64,000 bases of DNA from Paenibacillus etheri (GCF_001012825.1 NZ_LCZJ02000065.1:36364-100363), one strand, 5' to 3'. Shown: positions 18,943-27,867, counted from the stretch's first letter. Numbers and translations are program-made. The notes: generated by a model from the letters alone, not told the origin.

Positions 18943-19356
18943 ATGGGGACGACAGGGAAGCTGGATATACGTCAGGAATGTCCTTCAGTGGAACAGTATT
19001 TAGCATTGAGAAAAGAAGCTGGACTGAGTGAAATGAGCGTGGAAGGGGCTGAGATAGGGCTACCCCGTTCTGTTTTCGCGGTAACCTTGTATGAGGAGAA
19101 TACCTTAATCGGGATGGGAAGGGTGATTGGCGATGGGGGATGCTTTTTTCAGGTCACGGATATCGCGGTTAGGCCTTCACATCAAGGACGCGGTTTAGGA
19201 AAATTGATCATGCGTGAAATCAGGGAGTTCCTTCATACTGTACCGGACAAGGCTTATGTAAGTCTGATTGCAGATGGGGAAGCCTCGAAATTATATGCAC
19301 AATATGGCTTTGAATTGGTCATGCCACGTTCTCAGGGAATGTTTTTGCGCCCTTAA
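18943..19356 (+). CDS. GNAT family N-acetyltransferase
   Basis: A 137-residue single-domain GNAT acetyltransferase. Acetyl-CoA binding motif A is visible as VTDIAVRPSHQGRGLGKLIM near residues 69-90 (the R/Q-x-x-G-x-G/A loop). The substrate is unknown; the C-terminal YAQYGFELVMPRSQGMFL is common in YitI-like aminotransfer acetylases. GGAGGAGAG is upstream of the ATG. Expressed alone, ending in a short hairpin terminator at 19386. Confidence 0.85.
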   Translation: MGTTGKLDIRQECPSVEQYLALRKEAGLSEMSVEGAEIGLPRSVFAVTLYEENTLIGMGRVIGDGGCFFQVTDIAVRPSHQGRGLGKLIMREIREFLHTVPDKAYVSLIADGEASKLYAQYGFELVMPRSQGMFLRP

Positions 19357-19385
19357 TGCGAGTACATGCTACTTAGTAGAGAGTG

Positions 19386-19411
19386 CCCCTTGTATTGGTT
19401 AAGGGGTTTTT
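19386..19411 (+). terminator. Short intrinsic terminator
   Basis: CCCCTT (19386-19391) pairs with AAGGGG (19401-19406) and is followed by five T. Confidence 0.7.
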
Positions 19412-19573
19412 CGTTTGGAAGTTAACTTATGGGGAACTGATTTCAAATGGACCTCATGGGATAAATAATGTTTAAAGGTTGTAAGGGAAAAGCTATTGAG
19501 ACGAGTATTAAAAATATAAATAAGCAGGAAGGTCGTACGCTGGCCTTGCCTGGACAAAGTGAGGAGAATACAG

Positions 19574-20206
19574 ATGGATGTTGTAGTATTGGGTGCTTCA
19601 GGAACGATTGGAAAGGCGATTGTACAGGAGGCTTTAAAAAGAAAACATGAGGTAACAGCTGCGGTGCGTAACCCAGAAACGTTCACCCTTGAACATGAAC
19701 GACTGCACATTACGACAGTAGATGTTCTAAATTCTGCGTCAGTTGCAGCTGCGGTCCGAGGACATGAAGAGGTAATCAGTGCATACGGTCCTGCACTCGG
19801 TCAAGCGAAGGATTTGGTAACCGCAGCTAAGGCGATTGTTGAGGGGATGCAAGAAGCTGGGCTCAATCGACTGCTGGTTGTTGGTGGTGCAGGCAGTTTG
19901 AAGACTGAAACTGGAGAGCTGTTGATGGATACGGGAAATTTCCCTGCTGAGATTAAGCCACTGGCAGAGGCCCATGCGCAGGCTTATGAAATCTACAAAA
20001 ACACAGAACTGGACTATACGTATGCCAGTCCTGCTGCAGTAGTTCAATCAGGTAGACGTACAGGTCAATTCCGCATTGGACTCGATCGTCTCATTTTTGA
20101 TGAGGATGGCGAAAGCATGATTAGTGTGGAGGATTTGGCTGTAGCTATGGTGGATGAGCTGGAAGAAGGGAATTTTAGCCGGACCAGATTTACTGTCGCT
20201 TATTGA
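19574..20206 (+). CDS. NAD(P)H-binding SDR-type oxidoreductase/epimerase
   Basis: A 210-residue Rossmann protein starting with the nucleotide-binding motif VLGASGTIGKAIVQEAL. It is a YwnB-like NAD(P)-binding protein (atypical short-chain dehydrogenase, NmrA-like). LLVVGGAGSL near residue 102 and the SPAAVVQSGRRTGQFR segment fit this group. It may act as an oxidoreductase or redox-sensing regulator; the substrate is not known. The ATG at 19574 has AGGAG seven bases upstream; an in-frame GTG at 19559 lies inside that site and is rejected. Confidence 0.82.
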   Translation: MDVVVLGASGTIGKAIVQEALKRKHEVTAAVRNPETFTLEHERLHITTVDVLNSASVAAAVRGHEEVISAYGPALGQAKDLVTAAKAIVEGMQEAGLNRLLVVGGAGSLKTETGELLMDTGNFPAEIKPLAEAHAQAYEIYKNTELDYTYASPAAVVQSGRRTGQFRIGLDRLIFDEDGESMISVEDLAVAMVDELEEGNFSRTRFTVAY

Positions 20207-20253
20207 TATTTGGCTAGTTGTGGATGGTGAACATAGCGGAAGGGGGCTGAATC

Positions 20254-21897
20254 ATGTATCTTGTAACTGCTGAGCAAATGCGGTGGCTGGACGGAGAAAC
20301 GATCCAGCGGCTGGGGATTCCAGCTATTGCGCTGATGGAGAATGCGGGAAGAGTGATCGCAGAGGAGATCGTTGCGCTGTGCCGGCGGAGAGGTGAAGAG
20401 GGCGGCAGGAATGCAGCCGATGGGGAAGACGCCGGGCTGAAGGATGCCGCGCTGGCTGGCGCGGCATTTCAGGTCAGCGCAGATCATGCGCTGACCCTCG
20501 ACAATGCCGCCGCCGAGCGATGGCTCATCCTCGTCGGCAAAGGCAACAACGGCGGCGATGGCCTCGCCGCCGCACGGTATCTTCGCGAGACTGGCATCGC
20601 CGTCACGCTCGTCTATGCGGTGCCGCCGGAGTCGCTCTCCGGCGAGGCCGCCCTGCAGCGCGATGCGGCTGCAGCTATGGGCCTTCCTGCCGTGGTATAC
20701 GGCAGGGACCGGCTGGACCTTGCCGAGTGCAGCGGCATCTTGGATGCGCTGCTCGGCACCGGCGCCGCGGGAGCCCCGCGCGGCGCCTATGCGGAGCTGA
20801 TTGCCGCAGCGAATAGCAGCGGCAAAGTGATTGTGTCCGCGGACATCCCGAGTGGTCTGAACGCGGACACGGGGGAGACGCATGAGCCTTGCATTCATGC
20901 GTCGGTGACGGTTTGCCTCGCGTTTCTCAAGCGGGGCCTTCTGCAATACCCCGGCTCAAGTGCTGCGGGGCATGTGAAGGTCCGAGCCATTGGCATTCCG
21001 ACTTCGCTGGCTCCTGAAAGCGGTGTGCAGGTATACCTGCTGACACCGGAAGTGCTGCATGCCCATCTGGGCGTAGATCTGGCCCGCCGGCGTTCGCCTG
21101 AAGGGCATAAGGGTACTTATGGGCATGTCCTTCTTGCCGCCGGCACCTTAAGAATGAGCGGTGCCGGACTGCTCTCTGCCCGTGCTGCGCTCCGGGCAGG
21201 CTGCGGATTAGTGACATGGGCGCTTCCTCAGAAGCTGCTGCCCGCTATCATCGGTTCTGCCCCTGAACTAATGCTGGCCGATGTTGGCGGCAATGAAGAT
21301 GGAACCTGGCACGCAGGGAGCGTTTCAGAGCTACTGAAGCTAAGTAAAGAACGGGATGTTCTTGCCGTTGGTCCGGGTCTGGGTCGATTCGAGTCCGATA
21401 CAGAATGGCTTCGCCATCTCTGGGAAGGAGTGGATTGTCCTCTGGTAATCGATGCGGATGCTTTGAACATATTAGCTGAGACTGATTACAAAGACTGGGC
21501 AAGTAGACGCCATCCTGTGATTCTTACGCCTCATCCAGGTGAGATGGCTCGGCTTGCCGGTGTAACAACAGCTGAGGTTAAACGGGACCGCATCGGTCTG
21601 GCTATGGGCTATGCGAAAGACCATGGGATCACAATCGTATTAAAAGGAGCACATACGGTTATAGCAACGCCTGAAGGGCAAGCTTATGTAAACACCACAG
21701 GCCATCCCGGCATGGGCACTGGTGGAGCCGGTGATGTGCTAACGGGCATGATTTCCAGCCTGCTGGCTCAGGGAATGAATGAGACGCAGGCAGCAGCTTT
21801 TGGTGTTTATCTACACGGATTAGCAGGGGAGAGAGCCGCCCGTCAGCGGAATAATCCAGCGGCTATCATTGCCGGTGATATCATAGAAGCACTCTGA
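20254..21897 (+). CDS. nnr: Bifunctional NAD(P)H-hydrate epimerase / ADP-dependent dehydratase
   Basis: 547 residues. The N-terminal YjeF epimerase domain (about 1-240) has MRWLDGETIQRLGIPAIALMENAG-type start motifs and a GKGNNGGDGLAAARYL loop near residue 95. The C-terminal YjeF/ribokinase-like dehydratase domain (about 260-545) has HKGTYGHVLLAAGT, VLKGAHTVIATP and the GMGTGGAGDVLTGMI nucleotide loop near 490. Together they repair hydrated, damaged NADH and NADPH. An unusual Ala/Gly-rich, charged insertion near residues 45-85 and the following stretch are much more GC-rich than the neighbourhood. Confidence 0.93.
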   Translation: MYLVTAEQMRWLDGETIQRLGIPAIALMENAGRVIAEEIVALCRRRGEEGGRNAADGEDAGLKDAALAGAAFQVSADHALTLDNAAAERWLILVGKGNNGGDGLAAARYLRETGIAVTLVYAVPPESLSGEAALQRDAAAAMGLPAVVYGRDRLDLAECSGILDALLGTGAAGAPRGAYAELIAAANSSGKVIVSADIPSGLNADTGETHEPCIHASVTVCLAFLKRGLLQYPGSSAAGHVKVRAIGIPTSLAPESGVQVYLLTPEVLHAHLGVDLARRRSPEGHKGTYGHVLLAAGTLRMSGAGLLSARAALRAGCGLVTWALPQKLLPAIIGSAPELMLADVGGNEDGTWHAGSVSELLKLSKERDVLAVGPGLGRFESDTEWLRHLWEGVDCPLVIDADALNILAETDYKDWASRRHPVILTPHPGEMARLAGVTTAEVKRDRIGLAMGYAKDHGITIVLKGAHTVIATPEGQAYVNTTGHPGMGTGGAGDVLTGMISSLLAQGMNETQAAAFGVYLHGLAGERAARQRNNPAAIIAGDIIEAL

Positions 21898-21904
21898 GTG
21901 CAGC

Positions 21905-22360
21905 TTATAACAGTAGTAAGCAGAGCAGCGGTAGAAATAGTGCAAACACAGGCAGTAACAGAGGGGAACGCTCCACACCCAGTTGCGTTATTCGTAGCAG
22001 TAACAGTCCCAAAATTCCTGCCAGACCCCATAGCAGTAGCTCTGCACCTTGTTCTGCTGCTAGCCATAGACCTGCACCGAAACCTGCGGCTACGTATACA
22101 ACAAGGGAAACGATGTGGGATGTGGAACGCAGGAGGCGCAGCAGAACATCGGCTACTAGTGCGGCTGGCAGTCCATAAGCGTAAATCGCATAAGGGATCG
22201 AAAGAGGCCAACCCTCAGGTACGCCGTTATGTTGTGGAAACCCAAGCATAAGTAAGGAAATAAGGACGTACGTTAGCCCTGCGCAGGCTAATTTTGTTAA
22301 GGCATACAAGCCACTTGTTAAACGGACAGAAGGAATATCATAATCAGGCATCTTATTCAT
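21905..22360 (-). CDS. Hydrophobic membrane protein, unknown function
   Basis: A 151-residue protein with about four membrane helices, spread from residue 17 to the C-terminus, which ends in a Leu-rich run. No family was recognised. The ATG has AGAGGA about ten bases upstream. It converges with nnr, with only seven bases between their stops and no terminator seen. An overlapping opposite-strand frame (21898-22251) has lower-quality composition and no ribosome site. Confidence 0.6.
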   Translation of the reverse strand: MNKMPDYDIPSVRLTSGLYALTKLACAGLTYVLISLLMLGFPQHNGVPEGWPLSIPYAIYAYGLPAALVADVLLRLLRSTSHIVSLVVYVAAGFGAGLWLAAEQGAELLLWGLAGILGLLLLRITQLGVERSPLLLPVFALFLPLLCLLLL

Positions 22361-22392
22361 AGGTATACATTCCTCTCATGGTGTATTGTGTA

Positions 22393-23292
22393 TCAGCTGG
22401 TGACCATATCTCCACCGTTGACATGAATACATGTCCCGGTAACATATGAAGAATCAGGGCCCGCTAAAAAGAGATATGCTCCTGCTAGCTCATAAGGCTG
22501 TGCGGCTCGTTTAAAGGGCGTATCTGTACCAAAGATACTAACTTCCTCTGCAGAGTAGCTTGAGGGAATCAGTGGAGTCCACACTGGACCGGGAGCTACA
22601 CTGTTGACGCGGACGCCAGCGTCTACGAGCGCTAAGGATAAAGAGCGGGTAAAGGAGACCACCGCCCCTTTGGTGGAGGAATAATCTATGAGCTCTTTAT
22701 TTCCTTGATAGGCAGTAATGGAAGCGGTATTAATGATAGATGCACCTTTTTTAAGATGTGGGAGTGCGGCCTGAGTGAGATAAAAGAATGGGAAGATATT
22801 CGTCTGGAACGTCTGGTACAATTGCTCTTCTGTGATATCCAAAATACTTTTTTGTGGATATTGGACTCCGTGATTGTTGACCAGAATGTCAAGCTTACCG
22901 AAGGTGCGGATCGTATGCTCCACAGCCTTGAAGCAGTTCTCCTTATAGCGTAAATCAACTTCAATCCTTAAACAGCGTTGCCCTAATTCTTCGATCCGCT
23001 TTTGAGTGACTTCCGCATCTGAAGCTTCGTATAAATAAGCTATAGCAATATCTGCACCTTCTTTTGCAAAAGCAATGGCTGCCGCTTTACCAATTCCGCT
23101 GTCGCCTCCGGTGATGAGGGCAACCTTTCCCTTCAGCTTTCCACTGCCGGTAATTTCCGGATTTTCACTGATCGGACGAGGATTCATCAGACTCTCCAGA
23201 CCTGGCTGGCGATCTTGATGCTGTGGTGGAAAAGCAATAGGCTGCTCTTTACATACTGTTTGTTTCCCGTAATCAGGGTAGATGGGATTCAT
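22393..23292 (-). CDS. SDR family oxidoreductase (YdaD/YhdF-like)
   Basis: About 299 residues. It has an N-terminal extension typical of general-stress SDRs (QPGLESLMNPRP near residue 38) and the cofactor loop ALITGGDSGIGKAAA near residue 65. NNHGVQ follows, then the catalytic Ser in INTASITAYQG and YSSTKGA with the catalytic Tyr/Lys, and a C-terminal GTCIHVNGGDMV. It likely reduces an aldehyde, ketone or sugar with NAD(P)H; the substrate is unknown. ATG at 23292 is chosen: AGGAGG lies upstream, though about 13 bases away. An upstream ATG at 23343 has no ribosome site. Confidence 0.9.
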   Translation of the reverse strand: MNPIYPDYGKQTVCKEQPIAFPPQHQDRQPGLESLMNPRPISENPEITGSGKLKGKVALITGGDSGIGKAAAIAFAKEGADIAIAYLYEASDAEVTQKRIEELGQRCLRIEVDLRYKENCFKAVEHTIRTFGKLDILVNNHGVQYPQKSILDITEEQLYQTFQTNIFPFFYLTQAALPHLKKGASIINTASITAYQGNKELIDYSSTKGAVVSFTRSLSLALVDAGVRVNSVAPGPVWTPLIPSSYSAEEVSIFGTDTPFKRAAQPYELAGAYLFLAGPDSSYVTGTCIHVNGGDMVTS

Positions 23293-23414
23293 TTTTTTGA
23301 AATTAACCTCCTTGCTTTCTATCTTCCGTATATTTCTATGCATGCGCCCAGAAAAGCGTGCGCTGTCTTCGAGACATACCTATACGCAAAACCACTCAGA
23401 GGGAGGATCTGAAA

Positions 23415-23996
23415 ATGAATGATTGGCGAAATGTCGATTATTTGCGTCATGGAGCCGTGGTTCAGAAAGAGGTCTATAACCTTCTTACAGAGCTGGATAT
23501 TATGAATTTGCTAACGGACTATAATCCTTTGTTGGTTGGGACAATACCGCTTGGAATTCAAGTTGAGGGCAGTGATTTGGATATCATTTGTGAGGTTCAT
23601 GATCCTGTAAAGTTTAAGGCGCTAGTTGTTCGATATTTTGGAGCCATGGAGGGGTTTGTTAGCGAATCGCGGGTGATTCAAGGCATCCCTCGAACGAAAG
23701 TTAACTTTATGGCAAAGGGCTGGCTTATAGAACTGTTTGGACAGCCGAGGCAAACGGAGCTCCAGAATGGTTATTTGCATATGATCGTTGAAGCTGAAAT
23801 TTTAGCTCAAATGGATGATGGTTTTCGCGAACGGATCATTCTTTTAAAAATAAATGGATGGAAGACAGAGCCTGCCTTTGCAAAAGCTCTGGGATTAGAG
23901 GGTGATCCTTACGAAGCGATGCTGGAGCTGGAAAAGCTTCCTTGGAGCGCTCTTCATGCTTTATGCCATTCTGTACAAGCGAGGGAACAAGTATGA
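23415..23996 (+). CDS. DUF4269 nucleotidyltransferase-like protein
   Basis: A 193-residue protein resembling DUF4269. It has VGTIPLGIQVEGSDLDIICE near residue 40, in which the G-S-D-L-D pattern recalls the metal-binding Asp pair of nucleotidyltransferases. The substrate is unknown. The ATG at 23415 has GGGAGG nine bases upstream, so longer in-frame starts upstream are not needed. The following 240 bases to the serine dehydratase operon hold nothing recognisable. Confidence 0.8.
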   Translation: MNDWRNVDYLRHGAVVQKEVYNLLTELDIMNLLTDYNPLLVGTIPLGIQVEGSDLDIICEVHDPVKFKALVVRYFGAMEGFVSESRVIQGIPRTKVNFMAKGWLIELFGQPRQTELQNGYLHMIVEAEILAQMDDGFRERIILLKINGWKTEPAFAKALGLEGDPYEAMLELEKLPWSALHALCHSVQAREQV

Positions 23997-24240
23997 TCTA
24001 TAAGGGCATGGTTGTGGATGGTTCTGGGAAGGGATGGGTTGGCAGTATAGAGGTGGAATTATGCTGTACTCCCAGGATATCTTGTGATATTCAGGACATG
24101 AAATAGAAATACTAGCCTTTGAATACGCAATGTTAGACATTTGTATATCACAGCAAATGTCACGGTGAACTCCGACTGCTAGTGCAGTATACTATATAGG
24201 AGTATGATAATTGCCTATTCTTGCAGGCAGGAGGTCTTTT

Positions 24241-24951
24241 ATGCGGTTTAAGGATGTATTTTCAATTATTGGTCCGGCAATGGTCGGTCCATCAAGCTCA
24301 CATACCGCTGGGGCGGCCCGGATCGGGAGGGCCGCAAGGCAGGTGTTAGGCGAAGTACCACGTGTAGCCGAGGTAACGTTTTTCGGTTCTTTTGCAGCAA
24401 CTTATCAGGGACATGGTACAGATCGAGCGATTGTTGGAGGGTTACTCGATTTCACTACCGACGATCATCGGCTTCCAGATTCCCTGGAACTGGCGGTTGA
24501 AGCTGGGATGGAGGTTTCTTTTAAGCAGGGAACAGGCCTGTTTCCGCATCCGAACACAGTTAAACTGCACCTTATCGGACAAGAAACAGGAAGCGAACTG
24601 ACACTAACAGGTACATCTATTGGAGGCGGGAATATCGAGATTGTCGATATCGACGGTTTTGGGGTGAAGCTTACTGGGATCTATCCGACGGTTCTGATTA
24701 ACCATATGGATTATTTGGGTGTTCTGGCGAGTGTTACGGATGTGATGCGTAATGGACAGTTTAATATAGGACATATGTCTTTGGATCGTAAAAATCGCAG
24801 TGGTGCGGCCTTAACGGTGCTGGAGCTGGATGAAGCCGCTACGCCGGAGCTTATTAGAGCGCTTAAAGTGCTCACTGCTGTGAAATCCGTGAAGTTGGTT
24901 AATTTAAACGAAGGTAAGCAAGATGAGAAGGGGAAGGAAAGCTTAACATGA
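24241..24951 (+). CDS. sdaAB: L-serine dehydratase, beta subunit
   Basis: 236 residues. The N-terminal domain begins FKDVFSIIGPAMVGPSSSHTAGA, the signature of the iron-sulfur L-serine ammonia-lyase beta chain. A C-terminal ACT-type regulatory domain spans about residues 150-225. With the alpha chain it converts L-serine to pyruvate and ammonia in the cytoplasm. AGGAGGT precedes the ATG. The stop overlaps the start of sdaAA by four bases, so the subunits are translationally coupled. Confidence 0.95.
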   Translation: MRFKDVFSIIGPAMVGPSSSHTAGAARIGRAARQVLGEVPRVAEVTFFGSFAATYQGHGTDRAIVGGLLDFTTDDHRLPDSLELAVEAGMEVSFKQGTGLFPHPNTVKLHLIGQETGSELTLTGTSIGGGNIEIVDIDGFGVKLTGIYPTVLINHMDYLGVLASVTDVMRNGQFNIGHMSLDRKNRSGAALTVLELDEAATPELIRALKVLTAVKSVKLVNLNEGKQDEKGKESLT

Positions 24952-25826
24952 ATTTTCAAACACTTAGCGAGCTGGCTGTATTGTGTGAGGAACGTGGTCT
25001 CACGATTGGAGCACTTATGCTCGAAGAGCAAAGCGCGGAATCTGGACGTTCCAGTGATCATGAATTTTCGACGATGCGTGAATATTATGGCGTGATGAAA
25101 GAGGCTGTTCATCGCGGGATGAATGAAGATACAACTTCGCGCAGCGGCCTTACAGGCATGGATGCCCAGCGTGTAGGAGCATATAACGCGGCTGATGAGC
25201 CGTGCCTAGGTGGACCCGCAGGTCAAGCTATGGCTTACGCGCTGGCCGTATCCGAAGTGAATGCTTCTATGGGGCGGATCATCGCAACCCCTACTGCTGG
25301 TTCATGCGGGATTATTCCGGGTGTATTTCTCAGCTGTCAGGAAAGGTTTGGCTGGGATGATGACTACATGGTATCCGGATTGTTTGCGGCCGGGGCCATC
25401 GGTTATGTCATCGCCAATAATTCGTTTGTATCTGGCGCGGAAGGTGGCTGCCAAGCAGAGGTAGGTTCTGCTATTGGGATGGCAGCAGGCGCTTTAACCG
25501 AGCTACGCGGCGGGACGCCTGCACAAGCAGTGCATGCTGTCGGGTTAGCACTTAAGAACACCTTAGGTCTGATTTGTGATCCGGTTGGAGGACTTGTAGA
25601 GATTCCTTGTATTGTTAGAAACGGATTCGGTGCAGTTACAGCACTTGCCGCCGCAGATATGGCATTGGCTGGTGTTCGTAGTGTGATTCCTTCTGATGAA
25701 GTCATCAAGGTCATGCTTGAGGTGGGCTCAGCTATGCCAGAGAAACACCGTGAGACTGCAGGAGGCGGATTAGCACAGACACCTACCGGTCGTAAAATCA
25801 TGCAGGATTTACGCAAAAAGAAGTAA
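24948..25826 (+). CDS. sdaAA: L-serine dehydratase, alpha subunit
   Basis: 292-residue catalytic chain of the [4Fe-4S] L-serine dehydratase. Recognisable segments are the conserved TPTAGSCGIIPGVFL loop near residue 110 and GAEGGCQAEVGSAIGMAAGAL near 165. NTLGLICDPVGGLVEIPC follows near 205; it and the earlier loops supply the cluster cysteines. Coupled to sdaAB through an ATGA overlap. The enzyme is oxygen-sensitive in characterised relatives. Confidence 0.96.
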   Translation: MNFQTLSELAVLCEERGLTIGALMLEEQSAESGRSSDHEFSTMREYYGVMKEAVHRGMNEDTTSRSGLTGMDAQRVGAYNAADEPCLGGPAGQAMAYALAVSEVNASMGRIIATPTAGSCGIIPGVFLSCQERFGWDDDYMVSGLFAAGAIGYVIANNSFVSGAEGGCQAEVGSAIGMAAGALTELRGGTPAQAVHAVGLALKNTLGLICDPVGGLVEIPCIVRNGFGAVTALAAADMALAGVRSVIPSDEVIKVMLEVGSAMPEKHRETAGGGLAQTPTGRKIMQDLRKKK

Positions 25827-25855
25827 TCTATACGCCTTGAATCACAATTTGAATA

Positions 25856-26158
25856 TTAGAGCATTTTGAAACGTTCCAGCTGATCCCATTGACCTTCTTG
25901 CCTAAGGATTTCTGCCTGCCTAGGTCCAATGAGGTCGAAGTGGGGAAACGATGAACGATTATGAATATATTGGGCAGGCAATCCATTCTTCTCGCACCAA
26001 TGTTTCAGAGTGGTAAGATCACTACAGCCCACCTTGGTGACGGTAGTGATGCTAGGAAAACGAGGATCCAGCCAATAATGAGTCAAGAAGGCGATCTCTC
26101 CTGCGGAGACCGCTTTTTTCCAACGGGTTAATTCTTCTCTGTTGATGCCGAAGGCCAT
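25856..26158 (-). CDS. Conserved hypothetical protein of Bacilli
   Basis: A 100-residue soluble protein with the recognisable core LTHYWLDPRFPSITTVTKVGC and a C-terminal HFDLIGPRQAEILRQEG. Similar short proteins of unknown function occur across Bacillus and Paenibacillus; I do not assign a role. It converges with sdaAA and diverges from the ywbE-like gene, and is likely monocistronic. Confidence 0.7.
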   Translation of the reverse strand: MAFGINREELTRWKKAVSAGEIAFLTHYWLDPRFPSITTVTKVGCSDLTTLKHWCEKNGLPAQYIHNRSSFPHFDLIGPRQAEILRQEGQWDQLERFKML

Positions 26159-26216
26159 AACGTCTCATCCTTATCTATTGTTGTTGACAACATTATAACC
26201 CATGAAAGGGGATTAC

Positions 26217-26417
26217 ATGATGAATGGACAAGTAAGAGCGGATATTCGCCCTGGGCTTGAAGTAGATATTGTGCTTAAGCAGGATCAGCCTACAGGTAAG
26301 CTAACACACGGTACGGTGAAAGATATTCTCACGAATTCGCCTAGGCATCCGCATGGTATTAAGGTTCGTTTGACTAGCGGACAGGTAGGTCGAGTTAAGA
26401 ATATTACAGGGAACTAA
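26217..26417 (+). CDS. YwbE family protein
   Basis: A 66-residue protein matching the YwbE family almost along its whole length: DIRPGLEVDIVLKQDQPTGK, then LTHGTVKDILTNSPRHPHGI and KVRL-GQVGRV. The fold is a small KOW/SH3-like beta barrel; function is unknown. ATG at 26217 (or 26220) follows AAGGGG by five to eight bases. The ATG at 26202 is too far upstream and lacks a site. Confidence 0.9.
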   Translation: MMNGQVRADIRPGLEVDIVLKQDQPTGKLTHGTVKDILTNSPRHPHGIKVRLTSGQVGRVKNITGN

Positions 26418-26449
26418 ATAGACTTTAATTCTCCATATTAAAAAGCGAC

Positions 26450-26509
26450 CCTAATCTCAAGGCAGCTGTTCACGGGAACAGTACAACCTGACGAGATTAG
26501 GGTGTTTTG
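26450..26509. terminator. Terminator between ywbE-like and convergent HNH gene
   Basis: CCCTAATCTC (26450-26459) pairs with GAGATTAGGG (26494-26503). A GCTGTTC/GAACAGT inner hairpin lies in the loop, and a T-rich tail follows. Confidence 0.8.
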
Positions 26510-26518
26510 GTTTGGGTG

Positions 26519-27148
26519 CTACATTCGGCCCATAAAATCCTCAACAGATCGATCGGCTTTGGTCTGATTACATAACGTGCAAGCGCAGACGCAATTATCT
26601 GGAGTGGTATGGCCACCTTTTGCACGAGGTAGTAAATGATCAATAGTGTCCCCAAAAGCGCCGCAGAAGTAACAGATATAGTTGTCTCTGGCTAGTATAT
26701 AAGCGCGAAAATCCTTATTGCTATACAATCGCTTTATGGTTCGGCGGTTCACAACGATAGCCGCGTGTTCCCTGACTAGGGTAATCGCAAGTGGTAGATC
26801 GATCTCCTGATGCCAACGATGTCCCTTATCGCTATGGCCGCGCATTAGAATCATCCCTTTGGCGGAAGGATTCAGTTGGGTTGGATCTTCAGGATTTAGC
26901 TTTGTTCCTTGGGAGTGTGGATGTTTTTTTCGCTGCTCCAAACCTCGTACGCGGCGATTCGGATTGGATTGTTCTTTCGCTGTGGGCTTTATATTTAGTG
27001 TTTCTCGTTGTTTTCGACATTCACGGCAGGCACCACGGCGTGACTGCCCCTTGGAACGTTTGCCTGTACGTTTGCGAAATTCAGAGAGCGGCTTCTGCTT
27101 GTGGCAATAAGCACACTGTTTGGTAGATGGCAGGTCGGTATCGTTCAT
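26519..27148 (-). CDS. HNH endonuclease family protein
   Basis: About 209 residues. The N-terminal part has a zinc-finger-like CAYCHKQKPLSEF and CRECRK, then a basic low-complexity linker. The C-terminal HNH nuclease domain has CYFCGAFGDTIDHLLPRAKGG and NCVCACTLCNQTKADR, showing the metal-binding cysteines and the catalytic D-H pair. No mobile-element partner is adjacent. The ATG at 27148 lacks a good ribosome site but overlaps the stop of an 11-codon leader frame; a GTG start at 27256 would read through a dispersed repeat and is less likely. Confidence 0.82.
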   Translation of the reverse strand: MNDTDLPSTKQCAYCHKQKPLSEFRKRTGKRSKGQSRRGACRECRKQRETLNIKPTAKEQSNPNRRVRGLEQRKKHPHSQGTKLNPEDPTQLNPSAKGMILMRGHSDKGHRWHQEIDLPLAITLVREHAAIVVNRRTIKRLYSNKDFRAYILARDNYICYFCGAFGDTIDHLLPRAKGGHTTPDNCVCACTLCNQTKADRSVEDFMGRM

Positions 27149-27180
27149 AGGTATGTTAGGTGCAGCGCTTGTGTACGCAT
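27145..27180 (-). CDS. Possible 11-codon leader peptide coupled to the HNH gene
   Basis: ATG at 27178-27180 (minus strand) follows AAGGAG by seven bases, the strongest ribosome site in this region. It encodes MRTQALHLTYL and ends with TGA overlapping the HNH start as ATGA. This could drive coupled translation of the nuclease. It may also be chance. Confidence 0.35.
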   Translation of the reverse strand: MRTQALHLTYL

Positions 27181-27200
27181 GTCCTGTCTCCTTGTTTTTT

Positions 27201-27246
27201 AAATATAAGAAACTAGAAGTTTCACACCTAGTATAACGTAAAGTGC
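27201..27246 (+). repeat. Dispersed 5'-leader element, copy 2
   Basis: Shares ATATAAGAAA and AAGTTTCACAC with the element in the serS leader. Read in the sense of the HNH gene it lies directly before the leader-peptide ribosome site. Confidence 0.45.
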
Positions 27247-27384
27247 AGTCGTTCACATCGTACCTGAAAAAAGTGAAAATACAGGTATGTTTGTGATATG
27301 CATCTCGGTGATTAATCGGAAAAACTTGTAAAATGTTAAATAAATAGGGTTGCTCTAATTCTTATATGGAAATGGGGTAGTGGA

Positions 27385-27867
27385 ATGGAATTAAAGAAGG
27401 GAAGGCCGGGTACAGTAATATGGCTTTATATTCTTCATATTTTTTTGGGGGTTGGAGCGTTAGCAGGAGGCGGGGCAATGGTCATAGATCCTAGTGGTGA
27501 CCTGATACACATACCAACATCTATGCTGGAAAGATCGCCATTCTCAGATTTTTTAATTCCGGGTATTTTGCTGCTGATCGTATTCGGTATCCTGCCCCTG
27601 ATTGTTGTTTATGGTCTGATCAAGAGACCTCAGTGGCACTTGGTAGAACTATTAAATCCTTTTAAGAAATTACATAGCTTCTGGGCTTTGTCTCTTTATA
27701 TTGGGTTTGGGCAAATCATTTGGATAACGGTGCAGACGTACATGCTAAATAGTGTTGCAACTATACATCTGATCTATATGAGCCTAGGATTGTTGATTCA
27801 GGCCGTTACACTGCTCCCCTCTGTACAAAGTTACTTTTCGCTGGACGGCGGTACGGAAAGACGTTAA
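27385..27867 (+). CDS. Four-helix membrane protein, unknown function
   Basis: A 160-residue protein with helices near residues 10-30, 55-75, 90-115 and 120-145. It has a small extracellular loop after the first helix. No known family motif was recognised. It lies 52 bases upstream of the LacI regulator with no terminator between them, so the two may share a transcript. Confidence 0.65.
   Translation: MELKKGRPGTVIWLYILHIFLGVGALAGGGAMVIDPSGDLIHIPTSMLERSPFSDFLIPGILLLIVFGILPLIVVYGLIKRPQWHLVELLNPFKKLHSFWALSLYIGFGQIIWITVQTYMLNSVATIHLIYMSLGLLIQAVTLLPSVQSYFSLDGGTERR

Noticed and set aside
20504-20816. Overlapping alternative frames inside nnr
   Set aside because: Shadow frames caused by high GC in that part of nnr; nnr motifs are continuous in its own frame.
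21898-22251. 117-codon plus-strand frame after nnr
   Set aside because: Opposite strand of a membrane protein gene with a better start and hydrophobic pattern; no ribosome site.
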